A DNA stretch of 64,000 nt, taken from Tubiluchus corallicola (taxonomy: Eukaryota; Priapulida; Priapulimorpha; Priapulimorphida; Tubiluchidae). Below the pieces are notes generated by a model. The model was not told where the DNA came from, did no database searches, and saw only the letters and a program-made list of their open reading frames with translations. Shown in pieces: positions 1 through 14,200 of this stretch. A program made the translations under genes and the position numbers. Where the stretch lies: contig JAQGDQ010000008.1 in the NCBI GenBank assembly GCA_030141605.1, positions 694,501-758,500 of the forward strand, read 5' to 3'. Each line of letters starts with the position of its first letter. Position 1 is the stretch's first letter.

Positions 1-1124
1 TTAATAAGAAGAATTGCTTCTTAAATTATAACCATGGAATAATTAATTGAATTATTTGACAAAATTGCAGAATCAGTTCGTGTTTATTTTTTGCACTTTT
101 GTGCATTATTTTCTTACCCCTGTGTCTGAGAAAGACAAGCTCCATGACATGTTATAGATGGTTTTAATAATCTTAATGCCTGTTTAGAACTCTTCATTTC
201 CCCATTTATTTTATAGCTGAATTGTTAGGCATACCTTTACCTTGTAACATTTTTCATAATGTATAAGAATGGCACGATTATAAATGCTTTATTTTGCAGG
301 TACCTAATCAAAATTCTTTTTCAGGTGCAGAATTTATACTTACTGCCTAAAGTATTGTGATGTTACGTAAAGCAAAATATCATGCCGTTTGCATGTAGAT
401 AAACACATGTTTGTAAATTATGTATACACGGATATATCTTAAAATTATATTTTATCGCGGGATCGCGTGGGCTTTTTATTGCCCTGAAATAAATCTGTAA
501 AGCAGAAATAGTAAATTAGTAAACGTAAAAATGGGAAAAAGTTGGATAATGTGAACCATCTTCGTTAAAATGGAACCGCGTGTTGAGAAATATTTCCGAT
601 TCGCGTTACAATGGAGTTGTTGGTGTGAGATATGTCTTGCTAATGCATTGTCACACCGTGCATTGTTTAGCATTTTCTTGTGTAATATATTATATACATT
701 GTGCGTATGTTGGCCAGATTTAGCTGCACCACTGGGTGGAATTCACCATACGGGTGTGAAACAGGTAGTTGTTAGTTTAAACTGAATGTTACTGATTCTC
801 TTTCTACTTTTCAATTGTAATTTAACACATGTTTTACATTCAAGGCAAATTTCAACTATTGTACATTTTGATTATGGATGATTAGTGTTAGCACTGTTTT
901 TAACGACATTTCTGTAAATAAGTTCTGTTACTGTTATTATTGTAAAACATTTCTTCTGTTGATGGAAATAAACAAATTATTTTTATGTCATGAACACATG
1001 TAACTTTCAGGATTTAGGATTTTTGGTTATGCTGTAATGGCATGAGTATGTTCATTTTCAAAGTTGAATGATTTGTATGTGTTCTGCTAATTGCCATTGC
1101 TAATTAGGTGTTTGTTGTGTGTAG
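1..1124. other. Noncoding stretch before the first SRRT exon in the window
   Basis: This AT-rich stretch has stops in all frames and no segment resembling the arginine-rich or acidic N-terminal exons of SRRT. It ends in a splice acceptor (tgtgtgtag) at 1124. The next exon opens with one base that completes a split codon, so coding exons must lie further upstream, and this is read as SRRT intron. Short open frames such as 570-785 have no recognisable content. Confidence 0.6.
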
Positions 1125-4100
1125 GTTTAAGGTGAAGTACCACCCCAAGGAAGCAGCTCAACGGAAAGAGGACCTTCTTGCATCAGTGAAGAATCGCCTT
1201 GAATCTTTCATGTATCTTTTCAACAACAGCTGGTGCGACAACCTTCTGCTTGACATCGACAAATCGGAGCAGATAGTTCGGTTTCTGGATGCTGGTATAA
1301 GAGACTTTTATAGTGTTAATTTATGTAGAAAACTTGTGCTGCTTTTAATTTACCAGCTTTTTTTAGTGCATTTGTGCTAGTTTTAAGGCAACATTTGCTA
1401 CACCTACAACAATAGACATGCAAACTATATGATAGACAAATGTGTTACTATGACTACAATAATGACGTGCAAAGCTATTTGACAGTGTTTGCTTGCTGTA
1501 CTCAAATGTAAAGTATTATTGATAGTTTAGTCAATTTATATAATCTTAATTTCAAGATTACTTGTTAAAACAATTAATTAGTGGATCTACAATTAATGAA
1601 TTTATGAAACCGTATTATTTGAAAAGGATTGTAATTTTCTTATCTCCATTTTCTAATAATCATATTTATGGCTTGGAGGTCGCGATACTGTATATTTCAT
1701 CTCGATCGAAACTCTGAAAAATGCTGACCTAGAATTCAATTAACGTCATGGATCCAGATCCCGGCCCGATCTTCGATCTAATCCAAAACCTTGAACACCC
1801 TACTGGTGAGGTTATGCTTGCAGGTCTTGTCCTCAGTACAAACGTCTGAAATAGGCCTAATAATATGTTAGAAATTATGAATTGAGGAGGTATTTCCCGC
1901 AAAGGGTCTTGCCAAGTGGCACTATTACCTCACAGTCGGTGATCGTTCTGACTTTCTAACTCATGGTGGCATTGCGACGTAGGATTTTTCATGGTTTTTG
2001 CTGTAATATCTTGCAGTCGTGATTAAAATGGAAGGTGGAACTGATCTTGATCTCAAGGTGCTAGACAACGAATCGGAAGATGAAGAAGAGGGCGAAGAAG
2101 GAAAGAGCTCGTCTTCTTCCAGCGAAGATGAAGATGAAGAAAAGAAGAAGAATGCCGATGACGCTGCTAAGGTAAGCTTGGTGCAAAATCTCCTGTACAG
2201 TTTGAAATGTTGCTTTTATGGAATTGATGTATTTTGTGCAATTTTGTTCTTTGGGCATTAGTATTATATGTACTCTAATAAATACTCAAACATGTTGATC
2301 AGAAATCTAATTCAAACTAAGAAAATTTTCGTTGAAATAAACTTAAGGTGTAGGTATATCCAATCACTGACAGCAGTGTGTAAAAAAGATGGCAGAGTTG
2401 TTTGCGTAGGTATGAATACTCACAGGTTGTTGAGCAACAGAAAAGCAGCATGTTACCAGTTTGTGACTCAGTGGTTTGTTTAATTTAGTTTATTTAGTAA
2501 TGCAAGTGCTCCCTTTTGCAGTAAATACAGCATCTAAAATTGAAGACAAGAGTGCAGCTTTGTCAGCATATCAGGACTTTTCAACTGTAAATTTGGTAGT
2601 AATAAAGTGTAGCCTACTTAAAATTCCCCCAGAAGCGATTAAGGACCTATTTGATTTTCTTCGAAATTAAACAAATTCAATTTTGATTGAGCTCAAAAAA
2701 TGATAATTTTTTTTACATTTTGTTTTGCATTGGTAATTTATTTATAAAACAAATATTACACAAGTACAGACTACTGCTGGATTGGTGTACTTAAGTCGGA
2801 GATGTGTCTTTTGAGATCGTTTTTGATCTTGAAAACGTTTTAAACTAATTTTTCCATATTCCATGTTCTTGGTCTCTTGGGTAACAATTTTTGCTGATAT
2901 TGATTATTGATCTTGGTGTCGTAATCCAATTTCTTGTTACTTTTTCACTTTAGGCAGACTGTAGTTAATTTCCACTGAGTATTTCATTACATCATTTACG
3001 TCATTTGCCATTGTACCACGTAAAACTAAATACAAAATTTATGTAAAATATGCTTAAAACTAATTTTTAAGAAAAAGTAGTTTTTATCATTGGTTTCAAA
3101 ACACATGATCTTAACATTGCACACCTTGTTATAAAAGTTATTGTTTTTGTAATATTTTTGTCTTAAAATATGATTCTTTGGTCTTAGTCTCGATTACACC
3201 GGTTTGAGGCAAGTGTCTGGTCTGTCTGTTCTCTTCTGTAGTTGTGCTTCACCATGTAGCTAAATGTTGCTCGCCATTGTTATTGCAACCTTTAAATAGG
3301 AGTATTTGTACTGTTCACTTTCAATTGACGTATTATTTGAATGTCCTGCTATGATGCAAATTATCGTTTTTTGAGAATTTATCTGTGAAAATCACATTTT
3401 ACGTCCTCTAAGAAGTTCTGAGCAGCGACACCCTTTCTGACTTTTAGTTACTATTTACTCTGAGAGTTCTTTTCAGTCACAGTTTTAGCAAATGCTTTTG
3501 TTTTCTTCCCCAGGAAATGGAAATGGACATGACATCTAAGGAGCGAGAATTGCAGAAAAAGGCCAAAGAATTTCTGAAAAAGAAACACGAAAACCAGACG
3601 GTGGGATGTGTTCTGCTTCTCAAGCATTGTGCTTATTTTATATGCAATGAGTCATCTGACAAGAAGGCTGCATTTCCCATCTATGGTTGTTTGGCTGAGA
3701 GCATGCAACATCAAAAATTAACTAAATTAGGCAGCCTTGTAATATTTCTTTAATGGAAATTGTTCTCATAAATAGAATTCTTTCCCTTTTAACATGTTAT
3801 GCCCTGGGGTACTGTTTCTGCTCAAACTATGTGTTATTTATTTAAAAGACAATATGGATCAGACTTTTTGTTATCGTTTTAACTGATACTTTTCTAGTAA
3901 CAAAATTTCTATTCTTTCAAATAACTTGTTACTGATGAATCATTACACACAAAAATAGTGAGATTATGTATACCTGTTTAATGTCGCAGGATCTACTTTT
4001 CAGTAACAGTGACAGTAGAAATTTTTGTAACTTTGAATATTTTAGGGATTTGATGAAGACGAGGAAGATAGCGGAGCAGAAGCGGATCGAGAGCCTGCGG

Positions 4101-7100
4101 ATCAAGTGCTTCCTGGTAAGCTTTAAAATTGCTGTCTTTGCTGGTCTCAGTAACATTAAACTTACATTTGCCTGGGTGTAGGCTTTCTAGTTTTTTTTGG
4201 GGTTGTTGTTCTTTCTTTTACTGTCTGATATTTTGTAGACAATAAGTTACATTGAATTTTGTTTAAGTTATCCCTTCAACTTCAGTTTAAAAATTACCTT
4301 AATTACCATTTTGTTTCCTAATTAATTTACAATCAATTTTGAGAATTTGTGGTCCCTTTTTCATGCTTAAGCAATGTATCAATATGAATCTGGAACACTT
4401 AAATAATGCACATACAGATGCTTTATTATAGATGCGTTTTATTCCCTCCCCTGTTTTAACAGCTTTTTATCTAAACTTATGAAATGAAACGGAACTGTTA
4501 AGTATTTATAGACAGATGGATGGTAAAAGTGAAAGTTTTTCAATAGTGATGGAATGATACCAAAATTTTTAACGATTCCGATACCACTAAAAAGCCTCAA
4601 TTCCTATACAATTCTGGATTCCAGCTCCAATTCTTTTCCAAGATACTGTCGGATGTTTAATTTACTGTACAGTTTCATATTTTAGTTTGGGAAAATTAAT
4701 TGTTTACGTTAAACTTAGCAACCTAGTGGTAGGAAAATATCTTTAATTTTTTCCTTGAATTGAGTGAGGTTGAAGATTTTGTAGACAGAATAATTCCATA
4801 GATAAGAAGTCAAAGGAAAGCTAAATACAGTAGGCGTCGCTTAATAGACTCACTCTTGGGACCGGAGTGTTTTGACCCAATCAAACGACTGAACCTATTA
4901 ACCGATGGGTGTTGTGTTACTGGTATAGTATGAGTCACCAGCTTACTATGCACTGCAAAGCTTTTTAATGAATTTTAGAAATGAAGTAATGGCTAAATTC
5001 CTTTGTGCAGTTAAAAATTAGAAAAATATTTTAAAATATTAATTTATGTAAGTGAATTAGCATTAAAACGGTTACTTTTCTAAATCACACAAGTCTAATT
5101 ATTTGCAAAAATTACAAAAATTCTTTCAAAATTGTCTGCTTTATTTTATCGCGACGAAGTTGACTCACATTCTCGTAAAATACGTAGTGCTTGTCGGTGC
5201 TTAAACTGTTGGTGGTGCCCGTGTTTCCCTGCAGCATCTGTAGTTTCGTTTAAGGTTCCGCTTGCTATTGTGCTAAGATATTGTGACGTACTGTACTGTA
5301 CCTGTAGCTGTGTCCCTAGCATAATAGCAGCAACTAACTGATTAAACTTTCTGGCAAAGACAGCCAGACCTTCAAGAGCAAGCGGCCAAGCAAGTGATTA
5401 AATGTTAACTTCCAGGAATTCTTGGGTAACGAGGTTCATTGCAGTGGATGGGTGAGTCAAAGCAAACCATTAGGCTAGCATATTAGCGTATGATAAACGT
5501 TCTTGCTTACAAACAAAACGGTACTTAACATGATTGTTTTTATGTATATTATAAGACAAAAGCAAACTAAGATGATATAAAAATCATAAAAGCTTATTTG
5601 TCACACAAGATTGTCTTATTGAAACATATGAAGCAAAAATATTGAGTCAATTATGCGAAGGTATTTGAGTTTATTACTGACAGTTTTTATGTACATTTGA
5701 ATAGAAGCGGCCCGTACCAGACATTTTTGAGTCACTTAAGCGACTCTATTAACCGTGAGTCTATTAAGCAGTGCCCACTGTATGTAAACAGCTGTTCTAC
5801 ATCTGCGTATACCCAAGGGGAGACTGTGAGAAGCACTAGAAAGCAAGTACTATGAGCAAACTGTTGGCATTTATTCAGTGACGAGAGGTCTTGAGACGAT
5901 TTTCCGTAGAAGAGGTGGTCTTCCGTAGAAGTAGATCATTTTCCTATTACAAGATTGTAACAAGTCAATGCACCAAAGTATCTCCAAAATAAAATACAAC
6001 TCTCCAGGCTATAAATGCTAAACCTGACAACACTGTCAGGTACGCGTTTTGATTACCATATAATTGTTTAAAAATTTTAAAAATTGGATAAATTTTTCTT
6101 CATTCCAATAACGAGTACTTATCCCATCCCTACCGACTAATTTTTCTTTAGTAAATGGTGTCCCAGACGAAGAGACTGTTGAAGATGAAAAACCAAAATC
6201 TGATGAACAGGCTGAAACAAAAGAAAAGGGTAAGCAGTTTATGTGCATTTGTGCTCATTTACATGTTGTTGTTTTTAAAGTTTATAGCACTGTATATTTA
6301 ACTGTTTAACGTTAAGCAAGGCATTTACTGTAACATGGTTGACACAGATGTATAAGAGAATTTTGTAACCAATATCATTCAGTTTTTTTATATTTTTTTG
6401 AAATGTGATTGCTTACAAAACTTGGTTTGATTAGGTCATGTAGTTAGGTTTAAATTGATGCAAATCGCCACAAAAAGTACAAGTGATTCTACGTAAGTTT
6501 TTAGTTGTTAATTCATTTTGTAGGTGGCAGCCTCCAAAAGCCATTTTCGTTACTGAAATTTTGTCAAGTTTCAACTTTAATGATAATAATTTTTAACTTT
6601 TTGTTACAAACTGATTATATATGTTGATTGATCTAGAACATTTTAGACAAATGCAACTTTATCAGTTAGTGATGATAACTTTTCATCAAATCTAGTGTGT
6701 TTGAATAATTTTAGAATTTTTCTTAGATGTTTTTTGTCAACTTTTGGGCTAGCACAAATGGAGCCATGTTAAAGTGAGCAAATATCATGCAGTATGAATG
6801 AATTATGGCGTTCATGAACTGATTCATTTTCTCCAGATGAAGTGCAGAATGGAGAAAATAAAACTGAGGAGGGAGAAAAGACAGAAGACGCCAGTGAACC
6901 CGTTCCCCCAAAGCCTAACAAACCCAGAGCTTTACACAAAACTCTGTCGATTTTTTTGCGAAATCTTGCACCTTCTATTACTAAACAAGAAGTGGAAGCG
7001 GTACGTACTGTTAATAAAACCATAGCATTTTTATGCACACGTAGAATGTATTAAAGGAAAAGTCAGTAAATTTTTAAATACCTATCAACTTTGCTTATGG

Positions 7101-8258
7101 AATAGAAAACTTCTAGTAATTGCAATAGTTGATGAGGAATAGTTGAGTGGCCATGGTCTGTGCTTGCCCACACAAACTAAGCAACACTGAGCCGGCTAGT
7201 AAACTCTGTTCTAAACGGATGGGTGACTGCCAGGAAAACTACTATGAGGCAGTTTTATTCGCTAAACAGAATGAGTGTGCATTAAAATGTGGCTAAAGTA
7301 TCTCTGCCAGTTCAGTATCTTATCGTGGAGATTTATACTTCATAACTAACGAGGCTCCAGTCACACCACAACTATCTGCACTCACTACCTAGCTTGCCAA
7401 CATTTTGTATGTAAAAAAGTTGTCACACCAAAAAAGCGATATAAAATTTCAAGGTAAGCTGCATGTAAAAATTTGTTAATCTTGCTCTAACGTAAACTTA
7501 ACATAAACTTCTTAAAAAATCAAATAACCTTCTTGAAAATTAATGTGAAACTTTAGCCTTCTTTCAAAATGAGATGTGCTCTGTATTGTAAGATGGTCTG
7601 CTTTGACCATCCGCTCTCGAAGGATGAGGGAGGGAGGATCCAGGATTCTAGGAATAGTGGGAGAGTCTGAGAATAATGAAAAGAATTGTAATTATAGGCG
7701 ATTGGGGCTGTCACCTATTGGCACTCAGCTATGACAAAAATATTTTATCCCCTCCCTTACTCCCAGGGAGGAAGGATCCAGAAGTTGAGCAATTGCAACT
7801 ATAGTCCTATTTGATGGTTTATCGGGATTTTTTTTAACAGATGTGCAAGCGTTTTCCTGGGTACCTGCGAGTGGCCCTCTCCGATCCTGCACCTGAGCGC
7901 AAGTTTTTCCGACGTGGTTGGGTGACATTCACTCGAGACGTCAACATTAAGGAGATCTGTTGGAACCTTAATAACATACGTGTGAGTTGTAATTATGTAG
8001 GCTTATCAGTCTGCTGCTAGATACTGAGGAGTCGAGAAGCTTCTTGTTGAAATCTGCAATGGCATGCCAGGTCAGGTTGTCATGTTGCAGTTTTCTTTGC
8101 TTTTGCAGTTTGGCAGTTGTGTAACTGTAAGACTCTGGTCTTCTGAACCCTCTATCAAAGGCATGTTCACTACATACAAGAGTGTTATGTGTAACAAACA
8201 GAGGTATAGTGAAGAACAGAGGTTTATAGTGAAGCAGTTAAATTGTTTTCTGTTAAGA

Positions 8259-8293
<35 letters not shown>

Positions 8294-11200
8294 TTCTTGT
8301 CGACAGGAGTAGTACTTCCAGATTGTACAGAGTAATGATTTACATTATTAAATGTCTTTTGTATATCAGACATTTAGACACTTTAGTTGTGTAGATACTT
8401 TTGCATCATGTAGACTGAATATTCAAGTATAAAATGCTTAGTTAGAGGGCAATGCCTAAGTTATAAACATTAATTTATGGCAATGTGTGAATTTGATTAA
8501 AAATGTATTAGAGTTTGTGCTACTTTTCTGTTTTCAATTATAGCTTCGGGACTGCGAAATGGGTCCAATCGTTAACCGAGACTTGCAGCGACGCATTCGG
8601 CCAGTTAATGGCATAACCGCTCATCGACAGATTGTCAAAAATGACATCAAGTACGCGTCGAAGATCATTTGCGTGTTTGACAACAAAAGAAGCCTGTGGG
8701 CAGATGAAGGCCATGAGAAAAATGAAAAGGAAAAAGAGGTGAAGTTTTGTTATCGTTGCTGTGCGACAAATATTTGAAAATTAATTTTATTGCAATATGG
8801 ATAGTCTTTATTCCTGATTGACTAATTTTCGTACTTGCAAAGTTTTGTATAACACCATTCATGTTTAACCAATGTTCCTTGTTTCCTAGAATGTGTAGCA
8901 TGTATGTTTTTTTAGAATGGGCTTGTGAAAGTATTTAGCAGCATATTAAGTCTTTATCTTCAAATTCTAACAAGTCCTTGGTGAAATTATTGTAACTTAC
9001 AAGATTTGCAGTTGACACATGAAATATGTTCTTAATTTGAAGGATATCAAGTCATTGGATAAGGGTAGCATGAAGCCAGCTGGCATTTCAACCTTCATTT
9101 TGATTAAATTACCATATTCAGTTTAGAACATGTCAAAATTGATAGTACAGGTTACTGAGTACTCTAAATGAAAAGCAGAATTTTTGTAAAAAGATTAGCC
9201 ACCTAATGTGACCAGTAAATCTTTACTTGCTTTCCTGTATTGTTTCTAGCAAGTTAATTACGTTTTTGTACTTATTTTCTGTAGCTGTGTTTTTTCTCAG
9301 ATATTGCAGTGCTGAATTTAAGTCTGATTTTCAGCAAGCCAAGTTTGGAGTGAACTCTCGAAATCCGCTCCTGAGGGACATCACTGATTACTTTATCGAT
9401 GAAATGAGTGCTGAGGAAGAAGAACTTTTGGGAAAGTCGGAAGATGCGGATAAATCAGAGTCTACCATCGAGCGTGATAACAGTTTATGTGCTGTAAGTA
9501 ATAAGATTTAGTTATTAACGGTGAATGAAAAATTGCTTTTAGAGTGTTTGATGGAATGTCGTGAAGGACATAGAGGTAAAAAGTTTTTGCAGGTGAAATA
9601 TTTTGGCACAAAATTTGCACACCGTTGTGTTGTGATGTTCTGAAAGTTAACTACATCTTCATAGATTTTTTTTTAATGATTTATTTAAGAGACTGCAGCA
9701 CATACTAGAAAATGCGGAAATGCCACTGCTTCTGTTATGAAGGCCAGACTGATATAACAATTTATAGAAATTTTTTTATATATTTGGCTTACATATACGT
9801 ACAATGCTGCTCAGAGTTTTTGACAGAATTTCTGCTGACAGAAATCAGAAACTTTCCTTGGTACCTCTTAAATTATAACTCATAATTTATCTAGAAGTTC
9901 TAACTATATGTGTTACTTTTTAATCCTTTTCTTTGTAGGTGCTGGATAAATTAATTCTGTATTTGAGAGTTGTGCATTCTTTGGACTACTATAACACCAG
10001 TGAGTACCCACTAGAAGACGAAATGCCTAATAGATGTGGAATTATGCATGGCAGAGGTCCAACTCCGATCAATCCTGTAACTCAAGACGAAAGTAAGTAT
10101 TATTTCAATGGTTGTGGTCATATTTGCCTTTTGGCGTGCGCTTGTGTCTTTTTAATTCCTTCATGATGACGAATGTGTGTGTAGTTTAGTTTTGACATCC
10201 CATACAGAAATGTCCATAATGGCCTAATTGCATAAAATACTAGTGTAAAACTATACATCTATACATTTTCTGAAAGAGAATTAAATTGTCTTTATAGTAC
10301 TGTAAATAATATGCTTAGATTTTTTATTCAGTGGAGTAATTAACAGAATGATAATGAAAAGTTTGTAATATTTTCACAGTGTTTTTGTTTCAAGGCCTTC
10401 TAGTTTCCAAGTGATAGCTTGAATCTAAAACTGTTCAACATAAAAAGTGTAGAGAATTCTTTTCTGCATAAAATTTTGCAAAAAGTATTCAAATCACTTT
10501 AGCTTTGTAAATTCGACAGTTGTTCAAATGTGTTAAGGCGTTGTAAAATTTGTAAAGGAATGCAGCAGAGCAGCAACACTTACTGCAGGTGAGTTTGCCC
10601 TGCCCTGGGAGCAGCTAGGATCCAACATGCTGTTGAATTGATAGCCAACACCCTCAGTAGAACAAGTAGCTTTGTATATAACAGAGCGCATTACTTGCTG
10701 GTGTATTCAGTATTAAATTTGTTTACTTGTGTACTGAATTTTGCACTGGCAAAAAGTTTGACAGCATTCATATGGCGTGTTGTGTATTGTCGTGAAATCA
10801 TAACAGTTTGAAGCACTAAAGTGATCACCGCACTAAATGTAGTAATTTAGACTTTGTGAAAGTATTTCTCCTTTTAATACAAACCATTATCTAAACTGAA
10901 CTATCCCGTCAAATGAACTAATATCCAAAATAATTTCTCTTTCTCTCATTATAATATTAGAGCTTGAGTTTCAATAGCTGATATGCTGGCTGTTATGCAA
11001 GTGCAAAAAATCAGGTGTATTCAGAGTACTGCTTATTGGTCGTCACTGCTGTTGCATTCTGCAAACACACGCTCAGGTGCAACAAAACCTACCTTTGCGT
11101 GCTAATAATGGCATCTGCTAATGAGCACAGAGCACATCAACGTTTGCTGTGATAGTGAATTGCTTCAAAGCGCAAAGCAAAATGTTTATCTACTTGCTTG

Positions 11201-14200
11201 CAAAAAACTCGTATAAAACTGAAAACAAAGAAAGCAACCAAATTTATTTTGTTTTTATATAAATTATTAATATGTTGGTTGTTGCATTTTCAAATTTCAT
11301 TAAAACTGGGGATAGGAAAGTTTAGTTAATAAGGCTTTGTTTTTACCCGACACACATGATGGGTAAATGTATTTACCTGTCAGGAAAGAGTTAATCTATG
11401 TGCGAAAAATTGTAAAAATGGTTAGATGCTCCTAATATAGTAATAAAAATATTCACTATTAAAAAAGAATGGGGAGATAAACTTTCTTAGGATTGAAATG
11501 GTAAAGACATGGTGAAAAGTCACTCTCATCCAGGATTCAAAGTTAAGAGTTGATTAACAGCGCACATGAGGGCTAGGGTTTGCTGATCTAATTATCAGTA
11601 CGGTGGAACTATGGTCAGAATTGACTACAAAAACTTCGTAAATTGGAATCTGTTCGAAATGTGTAAGATTTTGTTGATGTGTAAATGAGCTAAAGCCAGG
11701 CTTTCACGGGGTTCGCGACTTCCGCGACTATCCGAAGGTTTTCAACAGTCGCCAAACATGCAGCAAAAGTTTGTCACATAGTCGAAAAACAATCACTAGT
11801 GTTTGCTCTAGTCGCAAGAAGGCCGACAGCTGCAGAAAAAATTTTGAAAGTTTAAAGTTTGTCGCCATGGTCGCAAAACTGTTGTAAAGTTGTTGTAGCA
11901 TGAGCCAAGCATTTGCAGATTTGTCTAAAATTATATTCATGATGTTCGTCAGCAATACTAAAGCAGTTTTGCTTGAGAAGCTTAGCATCATTTTATGGTT
12001 TTCTGCAGGTTGCTGATTCATCTCCAAAATAATAGCACATGAGTGTTTCAATAAACGGTTATGTTTATATAATGCATGTTTATTTGTCATTCTCTCATTG
12101 AACGTATAGCCATAAAACAAAATAAAAAACCACATTCTTCTTCAAGTTGCATTACCTTTTTAGACATATGCTTACTACAGCAAGAACTTTAAATACCAAT
12201 AATATTATAATTAATTTATGAGCAATTTTAGTGTAGTGGTAAACTTCTATTATAAACCATTCCTGCAGAACATTCAATATGACATGTGGCATACAGCGGC
12301 CTATAATAGGACCGACTAGTTGGGTTTCAGTATTAGATGGGTCCAAAAATTGTGTTAGCAAGCAAAGTGAGTATGTGACTGCTAGTGTTGACAAAATCTA
12401 GCATTTTATTGCTGGTCAGTAGGTTACATAAACTTTAATTCGATAATGATTTGTTAACAAACCAAAACGTCCTGATTTTATGTAATCATGCATTATGGAC
12501 AGCTGTATTGAAAAGAGAAAACTGAGCCTAATGTCTTCGTTGCTAAATGCAATGAGGTGAACTATATAAGTCTTGATCAAAATTCTGTTTAGGACTTGTT
12601 ACAACTGATAATGTAGTGTAATAATGTAATAAATACAGAATAAAATTAATGCTTAATGTAATAAAAATCAACCGACTGATAATGTAATAAAAAAAAGCAA
12701 TGCATAATGTAAGACAGCAAAATTTAATGCATGTTGTAGCATGGCAGAAACGCGTAATGTAATAGCAAAAATTATAACGGATAATGTATTGACATAATAT
12801 GATAACTAGCTGAGTTAACGTTACTTAGTACCAGTGATGTAGTGTTGTGTGTGGGAATACATGGGAATGGCACATTTATTTTCTCTGTTTGGAAGGTGGG
12901 ATGGTGTTCCCCTCGTTATTCTAAGTCAGTTTTAACTGACATTTCTCATTAGTTTATCTATTGAATTCTATTCCATGCATGGGCCTACAATAATATTCTA
13001 GTGGAAATGTGTTTGAATACAATATATACATGCACACCTATACTAAACGTAGCATTGAGTGAAAGTTTGTCCGTTCAACTATTATATTTTACTATTACCA
13101 TATTTTCCCATGTATAAGAGACCCTTGTGTATAAGAGACCCCTTCAATTTTTAGGCAAAAATTCTGGAAAAAAGTTTTTTGGTAATGAATAACTTTATTC
13201 ATCATAGAAATCATTAAATTCCTCATCACTCTCATCAAAAATATCAACTGGAGTCAGACCTTCAGCAATTCCAGCCAGTTCATCATCAGAGGAGTCACTC
13301 TGCTCAAAAATGGCATTGTCCTCTGTGCCGTCCATGGCATTGGAGATGCCACACTTCTTGAAAGATTTAATAATGACCTCTGGCTTTGCACCATTCCATG
13401 CCTTGAGGACCCAGCTGCAGACTTCAGTCACAATTTATGCATCTTATTGAAAAGACTTACTCCCATGTATAAGAGACCCCCTATTTTTAAAGTGAAAATT
13501 CTGAGCAAAAAAGGGTCTCTTATACGCGGGAAAATACGGTATATAACCAGTAAATGTTCGACTCGGGTTTAGTTGGTGCTCATTAACTCCTGACTTGGGA
13601 CTTTGGGCAGCTGCCTATATTTATTCATTCATTTACAAAACATACAATTTTATAAAAGCGTGAAACCAGTAGGCTTAAAGCTGAGCCTTTAATTATATTC
13701 TTATAAGAACTTACACTTTAATATGTAGATAGCACTGCTAGATCAGAATGGTTGTGAATTTAATTGCAATCACAGTTTACTTACTGTGTAACAGTACTAT
13801 AATTTCACGGAATTCATATTCGAATTTTCTCATCCGCAGATTCGCAACACGAATAGCTGCAGTTTTTTTAGATGACCCTTAAAATTGTATTTAAAAAACA
13901 AAGCCAGATAAGTTAAAAGCAATCATGAAACGGTTCAGGTTTTGGGACTGTCATATCCCCACTGATCAGGCTAGTGAACTTTTCTAACAGTTTCTTTTCG
14001 AAACTAAAATCGAAATATGATCGCTTTTCATGATGAACTATTATCAGTGGTTATCACGAAGTTTTTAAAGAGTTTTTAAAGTTTTCAAAGTCATCAATAG
14101 GATCACCACTAAAAAATTGATACGATAGGGACACACGCGTGCACACACACACACACTTGTTGTTCTGATGTGGTGTGATAAAATCATCTTCTGTAAGATT

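Noticed and set aside
4545-4640. Sequence beginning tgatggaatgataccaaaat that resembles a hAT terminus
   Set aside because: No matching inverted end or target duplication was found, so an element could not be delimited.
11728-12135. 135-codon minus-strand frame
   Set aside because: AT-rich, no recognisable domain; the sequence around 11694-11830 (tcgcgacttccgcgac, repeated gtcgc) looks like part of a repeat whose other end I could not find.
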